Positions 25,274 through 36,530 of a stretch of 64,000 nucleotides of DNA are shown here, one piece after another. The DNA is taken from NCBI GenBank assembly GCA_008973525.1, contig WACJ01000055.1, positions 248,001 through 312,000 of the forward strand. Direction: 5' to 3'. The notes beneath the pieces were generated by a model that had not been told where the DNA came from, searched no databases, and was given only the letters and a program-made list of their open reading frames with translations. How positions within the stretch are numbered: the first letter of the stretch is position 1; each line of letters begins with the position of its first letter. This stretch comes from Stenopsyche tienmushanensis. Lineage: Eukaryota; Arthropoda; Insecta; Trichoptera; Stenopsychidae. A program made the position numbers and the translations under genes.

Positions 25274-25770
25274 ACCTCGCGTAAACACGAAAAGCTCACC
25301 GATCACCTGAATCAGATGCTGACGGGACATGCGTGCTTTGGTGCTTACCTATTTAAAATTGGCAAGGAGGACTCGACAAAGTGTCACCACTGCGATAACG
25401 CAGAGCACACCGTCTTCAAATGTGAAGCGTGAGCAGATGATAGGCGATAATTAACGAAAAAAATTGGAGAAACCCCAACTATATCCAACATGGTCACCAC
25501 AATGACCAAAATAAAAGAAAAATGGGAAGCGCGAAAAAATTTCGCTAATGAGGTCATGCGCAAGAAAAAAATCAGAGGAAGAACTAGAAGAGTGAACACC
25601 GGTTCGTAGAAAAATAAGCCCACCCCCTTGAAGCAATGCGAAAGCGGATTCCAAGGAGGTCGGTGGAGAAAAAAGGGTGGGGGTTTTAGTAGTAAGAATC
25701 CCATGCTACCATGGTTTTTAATCAAGGTGTTTTGTTGAAGATTTCTCCCCCCCCCCCAAGAGAAACAAAA
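25034..25770 (+). mobile_element. R1-clade LINE, 5'-truncated 3' end
   Basis: After the fused frame ends, the LINE pattern continues: LTGHACFGAYLFKIGKEDSTKCHHCDNAEHTVFKCEA (about 25317-25428), the CCHC-like zinc-knuckle block near the end of R1-type ORF2. An untranslated tail follows with 'gggttttagtagtaagaatcccatg' and 'ggtgttttgttgaagatttctcc'. The last block is matched at 58765-58850 (reverse strand: ggtgttttcttttgaagatt), which fixes the 3' end at about 25745. A run of 11 C at 25747-25757 follows. 5' truncation is the usual outcome of target-primed reverse transcription. The insertion appears to have landed inside the mariner, removing or displacing its 3' part. Confidence 0.75.
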
Positions 25771-28215
25771 AAAGATTCATAGATTAATTTCTAAATTAGT
25801 AAGGATGTCGTTATAGCCCCTACCTTAGAGAGAAAAAAATTAGGCAAAACTGGCGACTGTTTTTTAAAAAAACATTGTTTTGCCCTTATTTTTTCACAAT
25901 AATAGTTTTAAAATAGCTTTTAAAAAATAACATAAATCTGGTAGGGATAGAGAGTTATATAGTAAAGGTTCTTACCAAATTTGAAGTAAATCGGTTGATT
26001 AGAACTTGAGATATTATGTCAACCGTGTTAAAAAAAAGCCATCCATTATTATTTTTTAAAATTATTATTTCGTTTTGAATTTCAAATATGAAGTCTAAAA
26101 TCCCCGCGAAATTAACTACAAGTCCTATCCCTAACCTAAAAAAATACGAGTAGAAAGGGTTAACAAGTTTTTCAACTGCCATTCATATGCATAAAAATTC
26201 ATGATACAATCATATAATTCTATTTCCAATTATTTTTTTTAGACGTTTTTATCCATTATGCAAAACGTTCATGTCAAATGAAAGCAAACACAAATTTAAT
26301 ATTATGGAAGTAGCCTGACAAAATTGTCATCAGCGACGATTTGAGATGACTTGGAATTGGTCCAATTCCAAAATAAGGTTCAATATGAACACGAACATAC
26401 CACGCTGGGCTTTGAACTCTTATTTCGTCATAGGAAAGCAGAATAGCGTTTCAATCGCATTCAAATGAGGTATTCAAACCAATTCATTAATATTTATTAT
26501 TAATGTATCCGTAGACCTTCTCTTTTATAAAAAAATACTCTATGGATACATTTTTATTTCAAAAGGGAGAAAAAATAGTGCATTCCCGACACACAAGCAG
26601 GATACATAATTCGATTTGTATTATTAGATTTTTATCTGTATTAATAAATAAAATGAATACGCTAAAGTGTTATCATTAGTTAGAAAAAAATACAAAACAA
26701 ATTCTATACGATTTATGAAAGTAGTACAATTTTTCTATCCCACCGGGGGAGAAAAGGTGGGCTGCTGCCACAGTTTTTCCACCCCATTGAATGGACAAGG
26801 GTCAACATTGGGTCCTTATCCATCAGGAATCCCTTTTATCAATAATAGTTTCGATGTCCATTTCAATTCTTCACGTTTTGGAATAACATTCGCCGGCGTC
26901 ATGTTTTATTTGTGAAAACTTTCAGATGCGACACAGCACGGATAACCGTTTTATACATATAAACGTATTGTCCACCCACATATGTATGTGCAAAATATAT
27001 TTTTTGTAATTTAAAAGGAAACTTCCATATATATTATTCAATTGTAGCTCGCAAGCCGCCACTCTATTGCTGTAATGAAGGCAGAAACGAGTGGAAAATA
27101 GAAATACTCGCAGATGGCAAGACCAAATAAAGTTTCCTTTCATACAGAATATTTTTATTAAATTTCACCTACACACAAATACAGATGAGCTTTTTTGTTT
27201 AAGTTCATATTGTGTTAATATAGACATACGTTTGTAATAAATCACAGTTATTCAGTCAAGAGCAGTATTCTCAAGAATGTAATTGATGTGGGGCTTAATA
27301 TTCGTGGAAGACAAGAAAATTAATTTTGTAAAAGTAATTATGAAAAATCATATAAATGCTTGTATAAAATGGACAGTTCGCAACAATGATAAATGTTCAC
27401 ATTTTCACATGGAGTGCCGGTGCATACAAAACATTGAACGCCATTTCTCAACGTCACATGAATTTTCTTTAACGAAGGATACTCATAGAAAATATATTGC
27501 TGCAGCTTTCGCAAGTCATCTCTTTCAATACATAACAAAATTCAATACATCGTACGTATTTACAAAATAATTTCAAAATCCATCGTTCTAAAATATTATC
27601 GCCCATTGTGGTATCTCAGTTCGATTTGTATTAGCCGAAAGCGTTCCTGCAAAGCTATCGTTCGGAATAATGTGGTCGTTGCAATTTGCAATTTGACAGA
27701 CACTGTTCAAATAGTGCCTGCTCAAGTAATGGGGTCGCAACCAAATTTAGAAGGCTTTACGGAGGTTTGTTGAAACAACGTCAACCCTTGCTGTTCAAAT
27801 AACCCTTTCGCACCCGCTGCAAAACAATGTCATTGCAAATTGTTTTAAGTCATCGCCTCTCCGATCTAGTTGCCCGTGTAATTTCCATTTGTGCTGAGTG
27901 TTACACCTCATTCATTTTCAACATGTATCTGCAGAATTTAATAAGCCAATAATCCGATTTCATTAATATATTGTTCATTTTTAAATTTGACCCGATATTT
28001 CATGATTTTACTAATAATAATCTCAAGTTTTTTTTTAATTTTGAAAAATTACAGACAATATTATAAAATAAATAAAGTTTTCAATTATATCCAAATAAGG
28101 GTAATTAATATCGATTGAAAGGTTAAGTGTTCATTTTTATATGAATATACCATTACCACCACATAGAAATAATTATAAGAAGTGATTTGGTTTTATGTAA
28201 GTCCACCCTCTATTG
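25771..28215. other. Gene-free DNA
   Basis: No gene recognised. 25800-26160 contains a repeat-like motif 'ttaccaaatttgaagtaaatcggttgatta' and weak inverted matches (GCCCCTACC versus GGTAGGGA), possibly an old unclassified element. 27600-27900 is moderately GC-richer without a coding frame. Confidence 0.45.
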
Positions 28216-28880
28216 CAGTGTTTCTCAACCGGTGCACTGGTGCACCGCGAGTTTATTACAAGTGCACCGCGAAAAAATTGGTAAAAACGAAAAATTCTGC
28301 AAAACAGTGAAAACCGAAAAAGTCGTTGGCGAAATTATGAAAGTCAACGAAAGAGTTAATGTAATTTTGAATTAGCCAAATCAATTGCGCGTATGTTAAC
28401 CGTTTAACGTAGACTTTGGGTATTCTACGCCTCGCAGCCGCAGTCTGTTCAAAGTGGAGTAAATAAACATGCTGTGGAGAAACAATCGTCTTTGAAATCC
28501 AGCACCATCACCTTGTGGAATCCTTCTCGTCAACGTTACGGGAGACGCGGCAGTCGCAGGCCGTCAGAAGCTCTATGAACGGAGGTAACTGGGACTGGTC
28601 GACAGAAGCAACACGAACATAACTGGGCCCCGGTATTCAGCTGAAAGTTCTCGCCTACGTTGCAATGGATACATTTATTACCAAACGAAATCGTGAATCA
28701 GACCAAAATATTAATGACACAAGGAATACAAGTGAAAGAAGTAGTGACGATATTACTAGACATCATACGTCTCATACAAAAGAAAATGTATCCAGTAAAA
28801 TCAGAAAAAATAATCGACAATATTCTGAAGAATATTTATGTTTCGGTTTTACGTATTTTTACGCATTATGTATTTAACTC
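28216..28880 (+). mobile_element. hAT transposon (ZBED5-like), 5' end
   Basis: It begins with CAGTGTTTCTCAACCGGTGC, the typical 5' terminus of hAT elements of the ZBED5/FAM200 type, followed by CACTGGTGCACCGCG. About 450 bp of untranslated DNA leads to the start of the transposase frame at 28665. A possible 3' terminus ends at 29136: 'cttttgaaccacactg' reversed gives CAGTGTGGTTCAAAAG. If so, the element is about 920 bp and lacks nearly all of the catalytic domain. The flanking 8-mers (28208-28215 and 29137-29144) do not match, so the right boundary is uncertain. Confidence 0.7.
28665..28877 (+). pseudogene. hAT transposase N-terminus (BED-type), truncated
   Basis: The frame starts MDTFITKRNRESDQN, resembling the MDKFL-x-KR start of ZBED5/GTF2IRD2-like hAT transposases. 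It has a polar linker and then KIRKNNRQYSEEYLCFGFTY, the R-K-Y-x-E-x-Y-L-x-F-G-F-T block that leads into the BED zinc finger. The frame ends at 28877 before the finger's Cys/His ligands. No continuation is seen in other frames. It is non-functional, and in any case only the DNA-binding end was present. Confidence 0.65.
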
Positions 28881-29414
28881 AAAGTATGAGTATATTTGAA
28901 AACTTTGGTATTTCGGATTGATATTGCGCTATTCGAAAGACTTACCTAAAACAAAGAATTTAAACATCCATTAGACCAAATATTTTGTGTGTATATTTTA
29001 GATGACAAATTAAATGATAGCTCAAATTTATCTTGTAAATCTTATTATCTTTACCTGAGAGCTCTTACTGCATGAATTTTGAAGTCCTGGACACCTTTGG
29101 AATTTGGTTCACCAGCAGTTCTTTTGAACCACACTGTACAATTTTTCACAACGTCCATCTAAACTTAAGACTATTGATTGATCAAGGCTGGTCGATTTCG
29201 TAATCAAACAATTTTATATTAAACACGATTTCATACCTGAAATTAAATATTTGACACATTTTAGTCCAATTATTTAGCTGATGATATATTTTTAAAATGA
29301 TATATGATGTATTTTCTTTAATCTAAGGAAAAATTGATGCTTAATGAAGCTTTTAGCTATGAAATGCTAAATGAATCACTTCCGAATATCGTATTTTACA
29401 CATACATTTGAATG

Positions 29415-30402
29415 TTAGTCGTGACTTTAAAAAATGATACAAAAATCGGACCTAAATCCTACATCTTAAAATAGACATCTTGATTTTCTAATCCGCTATG
29501 AGTATTATTTCCGATCTGTGTTCTTGAAATCTCAATGCAATTGTTCAACATTAAACATTTCGATAATAAGCCTAATAATCGTATTACAATATACTTAAAA
29601 ACTATGACTACTTGCCTCAATATTTTAGCTGCATGACGATCAGGATACAGTCTGGAACACGGATCACATTCCGGAACGGCACAACACTCTGTGTATTAAA
29701 AAATATCACTTAACATACGCACATGCACATCCTAACCTGTGAAAATAAAATATAGCTCTGCACCGAATATTGTTGCATAGCATAAACTCGACGCCTAAAC
29801 TGGACGGACAAATTGAAACGCATTTATGACAAATTATTAATATTTATAAGAAAAACTATTTTTTTAAAATCATGGGATTAAATAAGCTGCTGCGATATAT
29901 TCCCAAAAATATTATTTTTCAAAAAAAAATCACCATCCTTTTCGTTGCATAAATATATTATTTTTTAATGAATTTCAAATTTGATAAAAATATTTTTGGG
30001 AATATATTAAAAGAGCTCATCTCAGAGAGAATCTCATGCATTCTTTCAATAGTTTTTCATAATAATTTACATTTAGTATTAATACATTTATATTCGTACG
30101 CTCAGTTGAGCCGTCGAATTAAGCTAGGCGACAATCAGTGCGTGTTCGGTTCTTAGGTTATACGGTTTGGCTTAATCGTCAGAGGGATATATCTTAAAAA
30201 ATAAAGTGCAGTGTTGTTCCAGAATGCGTCCCGTACTCCAGGATCTATTCTGAACGTCATGCAGCGTCGATACTCAGGCAAGTGTTCTTAGTTTTTTAAG
30301 TGTTTTGTACTGCGATTTATAGTAAATTGGAGGTCCTTGATGTCTATTTTAAGATGTAGGATTTAAAGCCGATAAGTTATGTTTTTTTTAAAGCCACGAT
30401 AA
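29415..30402. repeat. Long imperfect inverted repeat (~1-kb palindrome)
   Basis: The left arm (about 29415-29913) pairs with the right arm (about 29989-30402) almost end to end. Anchors, left versus right in the complementary sense, are: 29453-29479 with 30338-30364 (27 bp identical); CTGCATGACG at 29629 with CGTCATGCAG at 30255; 29643-29690 with about 30205-30249 (similar, one small gap); ACTCGACG at 29786 with CGTCGAAT at 30112; GAAAAACTAT with ATAGTTTTTC at 30049; and 29895-29913 with 29989-30007 (19 bp identical). The spacer is 75 bp. The left arm is about 85 bases longer, from indels near 29500-29570. I estimate about 70-75% pairing from reading it by eye. Neither arm has a recognisable coding frame. 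It could be a foldback element or an inverted duplication, and if transcribed it would form a long hairpin RNA. Confidence 0.8.
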
Positions 30403-30564
30403 ACTTTTGATTTTATTGTCACAATAGACTCTTACATAGAGTGCGGAATAAGATGTCGATGGTTGAATACAGTAGGATGGTTTCAATGGGTATCTGATAA
30501 GCTGTGCGCCTGGTCGTGGCGGAATCTTCAAATCGTCATGCAGTCTGACCGCTGAGGAAAGATT

Positions 30565-31110
30565 CATAATCATCATCATCATCATCCAGCTTCATCCTGC
30601 TATTCTTTCGATGTCGTCAGTCTTACAGGGGTCTCCACTCCAACACTTTTCTTCCCCATCGACCGTCGTTTCTTCGACACATTTGTCTCCCCCATTGCCA
30701 CTTAAGTGTGACAATTCTTTCAGTAGCGTCTACTACTCGAGTTCTTCTTCGGATATCCTCGTTTCTGATTCTATATTATAAAGACACTCCGAGCATAGAT
30801 CTCTCTATGGCACGCTGGGAAAACTTTATTCTGTGTAAAATGCCTGATATTAGATTCCACGTCTTCGTGGGTTAACACTGGGATGATGCGTTGGTTAAAT
30901 TCTGCCATCCCTGTGGTATTCGTCTGTCAATTTCTGTTGAGAAATTCTGTCGTCCTAGTTGTATTACTTGTCCCAGATAATTGTATTCATTTTCAACCTC
31001 AATTTGTGTTCCCCCAATGGATATCGCCCCGAAGGTCTGAGAGTTGTGACTATTTATCATGGCTTCGATTTTTCGACATATGTGGACTATAATCATCATT
31101 AGTAGTAACT
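30565..31110 (-). mobile_element. RTE-clade LINE, 3' coding end with (ATG)n tail
   Basis: The minus strand encodes KIEAMINSHN, then ISIGGTQIEVENEYNYLGQVI and STEIDRRI-x-x-GW. After frame changes come KFSQRAIERSMLGVSL, RIRNEDIRRRTRVVDATERI, LKWQWGRQMCRRNDGRWGRKVLEWRP and DDIERIAG. This is the consecutive C-terminal pattern of RTE-type ORF2 proteins (YLGQ-x-I, ERSMLG, R-I-R-N-E-x-I-R-R-R-T, KWQWAGH, R-W-x-R-K-V-L-EWRP, DDI-x-R-x-AG). Internal stops and frameshifts show it is dead. It ends in a short ATG tract (CAT repeats at 30569-30587 on the plus strand), the TGA/ATG-type 3' tail common in RTE elements. The 5' part is missing, as is normal for truncated copies. Confidence 0.85.
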
Positions 31111-31566
31111 AAATCTTCTTCTTCCGAAGAATTTAAACCAAATATCATCTTTACTTCCATAAACTAACGCTAATATTTCCAATTCATCTTCTAATTTATT
31201 TATATAATCGCTGTCTTTACTATTTAAAACTTATTTATGTTACTTTTCTTTAATAAATTTTAGTTTTTTTTTTCAATAGCTACTACTGTTGTACAAAAAT
31301 ATTACACGCGTCGAGAGTTAATTTCAATTTGTTCAGTTTAAATCTGGTCTATAACTTCCTCTCCCTTGTTATTTCTAGACGACTGAAAATTGTGGAAGAT
31401 CATATAAAAATCCCCCTGTACTTTACACATGTAACACTCATATAATGATCATCTGATTTAACCATTTGAGTGCAAAGCAGCGTTATTTCCGCAAAAATGC
31501 GGCATGGCGCTAAATAGACGTCGAATTAATTAAGTTCGAATTAAGTCTTTAATTGTGTACTTGACG
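31111..31566. other. Spacer without features
   Basis: AT-rich and T-rich DNA between the RTE and mariner relics. No feature recognised. Confidence 0.5.
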
Positions 31567-32115
31567 TATGAGGATCATCTAGAAAGTAAGGTTACATGGG
31601 CTTCTAAGGGTGTTTTTTTTTTTGTTTGCTTCGAAGTTGATGCACTTGGGGTATAGAAGGGATCCTAATGGTCAGTTTGTTTGATCCCACATACTTGTCA
31701 GCCATTTTATTCAATCACAGTAAATTCTTCAGATTGAGAAGTCGTCGCGTGCTCTCCACCACCTCCCATCCGCGCAAGATCCGCCCAATCATCCGTTTTT
31801 TGACAAAACAATATCATTGTGATCAAGTTCTTGGAACATCGGAAACTCGTGGGAGTTTATGGTAGTGATGTGATGAGTCGACAATATGTCACGAAGTGGG
31901 TTCAGTTTTTTAGTGTACTGATACTTACGATGAGGCAAAAAATGGGAGACCATCAGTGATTTTTGACGAACTTTGTAAAGTGCCCGTCGTGTGACGCTTG
32001 ACGACATTTACGAAGAATTTTTTGACATTTCTAAAAGTCTCCTTGGTGATATTGTATCGGAAAATTATGGTTACAAAAAGCCATGTGCGAGATGAGGGCC
32101 CAGAATTCTCATACT
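31567..32115 (+). pseudogene. mariner element, 5' end and transposase N-terminal relic
   Basis: It begins TATGAGGATCATCTAGAAAG, like the TATGAGG-x-x-TGTCCAGAAAGT ends of one mariner subgroup. Coding blocks on the plus strand are LVGVYGSDVMSRQYVTKWVQF, then after a shift TYDEA-x-NGRPSVIFDEL, then VRRVTLDDIYEEF and SKSLLGDIVSENYGYKKPCAR. They follow the order of the mariner DNA-binding region: Y-G-x-D-V-M-S-R-x-x-V-x-x-W, then R-G-R-P-S, then S-x-x-L-GY-x-K-x-CAR-W. Several frameshifts and stops interrupt them. The sequence loses resemblance after PRIL at about 32115, so the catalytic half and 3' end are absent. Confidence 0.75.
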
Positions 32116-33711
32116 AATAAACATACCACTCTCAAGTCATGCTCATATACGCTAAATATAGATACGTTTTGCGACACTTAAGGCAGTTAAATTTTTGATT
32201 GTTGCAAATAAAATATTGTTTGATGAAACACATTGGAATCCCATGGAATTGTTTGGAAATACATTATATGTTTTATTCGCAAATCCTCGTAAAAAATAAG
32301 TATAATTGGGGGAAATTTTGTGTACAACATGTTTTTCGCTTTAGACGGAAAAAATGTGATTCAATTAGGGTGCTCACATGATAGGGAGTCTAATAATTTT
32401 CCATAAGGTGGGTTACTATGTTAAATTAATCGTAAAACAGTCTTGTTAAATCATAGCAATTTCTCCCAAGCTTATGTTATCAACTCAACTTGGGGTGCAG
32501 TAAATTTGACCTTATTTTGGCAGTTGGTCTATAAAACAACCTTGCAGGAGTGCCTTTAAAGCCTAATTGGGGAGAGGGCAGATTTTTCTTAAGGTCGTTA
32601 CCGGCTTGTTAAGGACCCTACTTTATTTGAGCACATACGAGCATACGCGAAATGAGTTGCTGACATATATTTTTTGCAAATATAAGCAAGTAGAGTAGAG
32701 TTAACCTTATTTAATGTTTCGTTAGTCACTTAAGAGGTTAAAACGTGAACAAGACGCCTGACGCTAAAACAAGCTCCCCCTTAAGCCGAGTCACGCCCCT
32801 AAGCTGAGGTTAACTCAAACTTGATTACGTACTCAAACAAATTAGTTTATGAGAAAAATGGATAAAGATATTTCACCGAGCTTTTGTAAATAACTTTTTA
32901 TGCGCTACGAGAAACCGACCCACAAAGGCCTCGTTTATACGGAATGACTCAAATAAAATTAATGTATGAATTGAAATATCTCTGCTCTGGCAACACTTAA
33001 ACATCGCGCATTTTTCTTGAAAAAAAAACACATTTCGTTATGAATCCTTCTATTGTTGAGTTTAATATTTTTTTCAAATTATTCGATCGAATATAAATTC
33101 AATGTTTACTTAGGACTGAAGATCGTGTGTGTTATTATCTTTTGTTTGAATACCCATATTACCATTGTTTATGTTAGCTATTGAACATTGCCATATTTGC
33201 CAAGAGTGTGATGTTAGTTATCTTATACTCACATGCGGAATTTAAACAAATTTGTACAACAATGTGCCAAACAATACAGTTTAAAGTAGATTTATATATG
33301 CAAATAATCGCATGACAAAGAAAAATTAGATAAAAATATCCTGCAACCCTTAATCAATCATTAAAAATATCATTGACTAAGATCAATCCATTTGAACCTT
33401 TTAAATTGAAATTTTGACGATGACAGTGACTTTTAGAATTTCATAATAAAAGTTCAGTTTCAAACGTAGATTCAAGTAAATTATTGCATAATTTAACATA
33501 TTTGTGAGATGGGAAGTATCTATTTAAGCAATCGATCTAGGTTTAACTTGATTTCCTGAAAGAGTAAATTTTAAGGCTAAATATAGTCGTATGAGTAAAT
33601 TAATTTACAAAAATAATTGATATATCTTCTGAATTATAAATCTCACACTTCCGATAAAATGTATGAGATCACTACGAAATAAAATATCAACAAGAGTTTT
33701 AATTTAAATAT
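32116..33711. other. Gene-free AT-rich DNA
   Basis: No gene, RNA or repeat recognised. Confidence 0.5.
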
Positions 33712-33790
33712 ATCATCATCATAGTGCAACCAAAAACAGTCCACTGCAGAATTAGGACCTCTTCGATGTCCATTCAGGGTAACATCCATA
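33712..33790 (-). repeat. RTE-type LINE tail with (ATG)n end
   Basis: The minus strand reads IEEVLILQWTVFG followed by CTATGATGATGATA, parallel to the EEALFLQWIACG end at 9055-9240 and to the ATG-repeat tail of the RTE relic at 30565. It is a very short 5'-truncated insertion. Confidence 0.6.
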
Positions 33791-34131
33791 TCGTTTGTAT
33801 CAGACAGTTCAGGACTTTGTGCGAATGACTTATATGTAAAAAATTTGAAATTTTAGACAAAAAACAGTGATGATTTGAACACTATTCCTCATTTTAAAAA
33901 CATTTTGCATAAAAAACCTTATCCTATGTTTAAACATATGTAAAAGACAATTTAAAAAAAAAACCATATTTTATATTCTTGTTGGTCTTAGATATCTTAA
34001 AAAATCTTTATTGGATGACACCTACTTAATTATCCGTACGGTGAGAAGTTATCATTTTGATTGCAGCTGAGATATATTTAATATCTCCTGATTTAATTTA
34101 TCTGACTATATTGGGATTGGTTCTTACTATA
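33791..34131. other. AT-rich spacer
   Basis: No feature recognised. Confidence 0.5.
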
Positions 34132-34217
34132 TGATGCAAAGATCATTGATGCAACGATCATTGATGCAAAGATCATTGATGTAAATATCATCGATGCAAA
34201 GATTATTGATGAAAAGC
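34132..34217 (+). repeat. 15-bp minisatellite
   Basis: About five and a half tandem copies of GATCATTGATGCAAA with divergence increasing to the right. Because the unit is 15 bp the tract stays open in one frame (repeating I-I-D-A-K). No start codon, flanking coding sequence or known protein repeat supports translation. Confidence 0.9.
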
Positions 34218-36332
34218 TCAAAGATATAATTTAAATCATTGTGAGTCAAAAATAACAAACCTTACAAACTAGCATAATTCTGCAGAAAAAAATCTTGCCA
34301 TTTCTAATTATATTACATAAAAGATATATAATTAACGTGCTTTATTGTTAAATAGTCAAATATTGAATAGTTATATAGTCAATTATTTTTTTACCTCGAA
34401 GCAACAAACAGAAGCATTAATTAAGTTGTAAAAATGTATGTCAAATCGTGAAATCGTATATTATCAGGCAAATTGCCTTATCGTCGAATAATTAATGTGT
34501 TTTAATCTGTAGTGAAATAGGTTGCCCCACTTGAGAGTCGAAAATAGAACAATAAATATTAATACTCCCTTATAAACACACATTTAGAGTAAATTGTTGT
34601 CCTATCTGATGTCGCATATCTGCTTTTACAAATCTTAATAATTTTATTAAGTGAAAGGCTGAAATATTGAATACGACGCAAAGCAACGTGGCATTTTTTA
34701 AATTAGGTAATTTCAGGGGCGCTCAAACCAACACTCAAAATATATTCTATTCATAATTATATTTGGAGAATTTAGAATATTCATAAAATCGTTATTTATT
34801 ATCAATATAATTTTTTGCGTATATAATAAATATATTTTAAAATGCGTATAAAGTTTTACAATTAATTTTGCAATTTTATAAAACACATCCTTACATACAC
34901 TCAATATTGAGTGTCCACCACGAAGAATATGTTTAAAATTTACAATGCGTTCCAAAATATCTCCTACTTTTGTATTTTATATCTTGTATAATTTTCTGAC
35001 AAATTCTGCAACGTGAGGTTTTATCTTTTGGAGATTCAACTTTCCAGTTTGAAAATTTCAAAACACTACAAAAAGCAACGAAAGATAATTTTTTAGTCGA
35101 TTAATAATTTTTTTTGTCTTTACCGGCTTAATTTTGATGTAGTCTCTGCTCTCAGGGTGTTCTTTCACTAATCTATCCGTTCGTTTCACATCAAGAATAT
35201 CATACGTTGAAAACACTTCTTGAACACCACAAGCTATTGTATTTGGAGGCAGAAAAAAATGAGGAAAGCTAATTTGTTAAATATCATTGTCAAATTCGTT
35301 ATCTGAGCCTAAAAAGCTGGTTCTTTCATTCATCTTTCATTCGTTCTTTCAAGCATTCTTAATGAACCTTTTAAAACTTATAGCTGTATACATCTCATCA
35401 TAATGTAATACAAACAATTCGCATTTAAGTACTATAAAAAAGCCAATAAAGTTAAATGATCAATGAAAGGCCTAAAAATTAATATTTTAAGCAAAGACTT
35501 CCCCAATCTCGTAATTGTACTCTTCTATGCATCATAATAAAGATCTTAGATAATAAAATATATTTTCATTTTATTTTGATCATCTTCTTTCTCCCCTTTG
35601 GACCTTTTCGGTCATCCGACGTAGTTCGAATCAGCGTTAGGATGTTCATTTTGGAGACCACTTGAGCAAAGCGAGGACTATCTATTAAAAATATTTAATT
35701 TTCGATTTCCAAGTAATTTAAATATAATTCAAGGTCAAATAAGGGACCTGTTCTAAGCAAAACAATATTGTGTAATATAAAACAGATTTAATGTTAGGAG
35801 AAATGGCGTGTATTTTTGGTTAATATTTTTTATGTAGCAAAAGTGGGCCGAATGTCAAATAAAGAAGTGAAGATTAAGCAGTGGGTTACCCCTGAAAGGG
35901 GTGTAGCCAGCTCGCATTTCCCAGTGGAAAAGCTTATCTCGCAAGACCCGAGTCTCAAACGAGCAACAGTAAAGGAAAATCTTCAGGCACGCGAAGGGAA
36001 AACTTCTAGCGATTATTTTTTATAACTAGTTTATATTTTCCAGGGACCCATATAATCACACTTATTTATTTTTACGTCGGCCGTGTTTGCCCAGCGACCA
36101 CTAATGCCACGACCACCCTACACCCTTTGCATTCGTCGTTTTAATATTCACTTTTGAGGCAGCTTTAGGCGAGCGTTTTAATACTTGATAGCTATTTAAA
36201 GAACCATCTTGAGAAAATATTTTCTATAAATCCATTCTGGCGATTTTTTATCTAAGGGCTGCGATTTGAAGATTACGAGGTCGCATTATTCGTTATTCGT
36301 ATATAGAGCACCTTTCTGCCACAGGTCTTAGC
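34218..36332. other. Gene-free DNA
   Basis: No gene recognised. The open frame at 35816-36025 has no recognisable family. 'gatcatcttctttctccccttt' at 35578 is weakly similar to 'gatcatctttctccttttcggg' at 43097. Confidence 0.45.
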
Positions 36333-36530
36333 TTATTTTTCAAAGTAATCTTCTTTAAGCTCCACGCACTTCTCCCAGCGGTGCTCTAATGCTGTGATCT
36401 CCATCTAAGTAGTGCGATTCTTTCAGTCTCCAAAAGTCTCCTTCAGGAATGGAAATCTGACCACCAAAACGTACGAACCGATCCACATCCACGTACGTGG
36501 CATTAAATTAAAAACGTCAGAATCCTGTAT
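36333..36530 (-). pseudogene. mariner transposase C-terminal relic
   Basis: The minus strand ends with ITALEHRWEKCVELKEDYFEK and a stop at 36333-36335. This matches the very end of many mariner transposases (AL-x-x-RW-x-KC-x-x-x-x-G-DYFEK). Upstream, a less clear FPFLKETFGD-type segment and frame changes follow to about 36530. No 3' inverted repeat could be paired. It is on the opposite strand to the N-terminal relic at 31567 and is probably from a separate insertion. Confidence 0.75.

Noticed and set aside
25384..25725. Minus-strand frames opposite the LINE tail
   Set aside because: The LINE coding and 3' UTR are on the plus strand and match a second copy; these are shadows.
25843..25884. 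Hairpin GGCAAAAC/GTTTTGCC as a terminator or small RNA
   Set aside because: An 8-bp stem with a 26-base loop in AT-rich DNA is expected by chance.
34132..34217. CRISPR-like array
   Set aside because: Units are contiguous 15-bp tandem copies without spacers; the DNA is eukaryotic.
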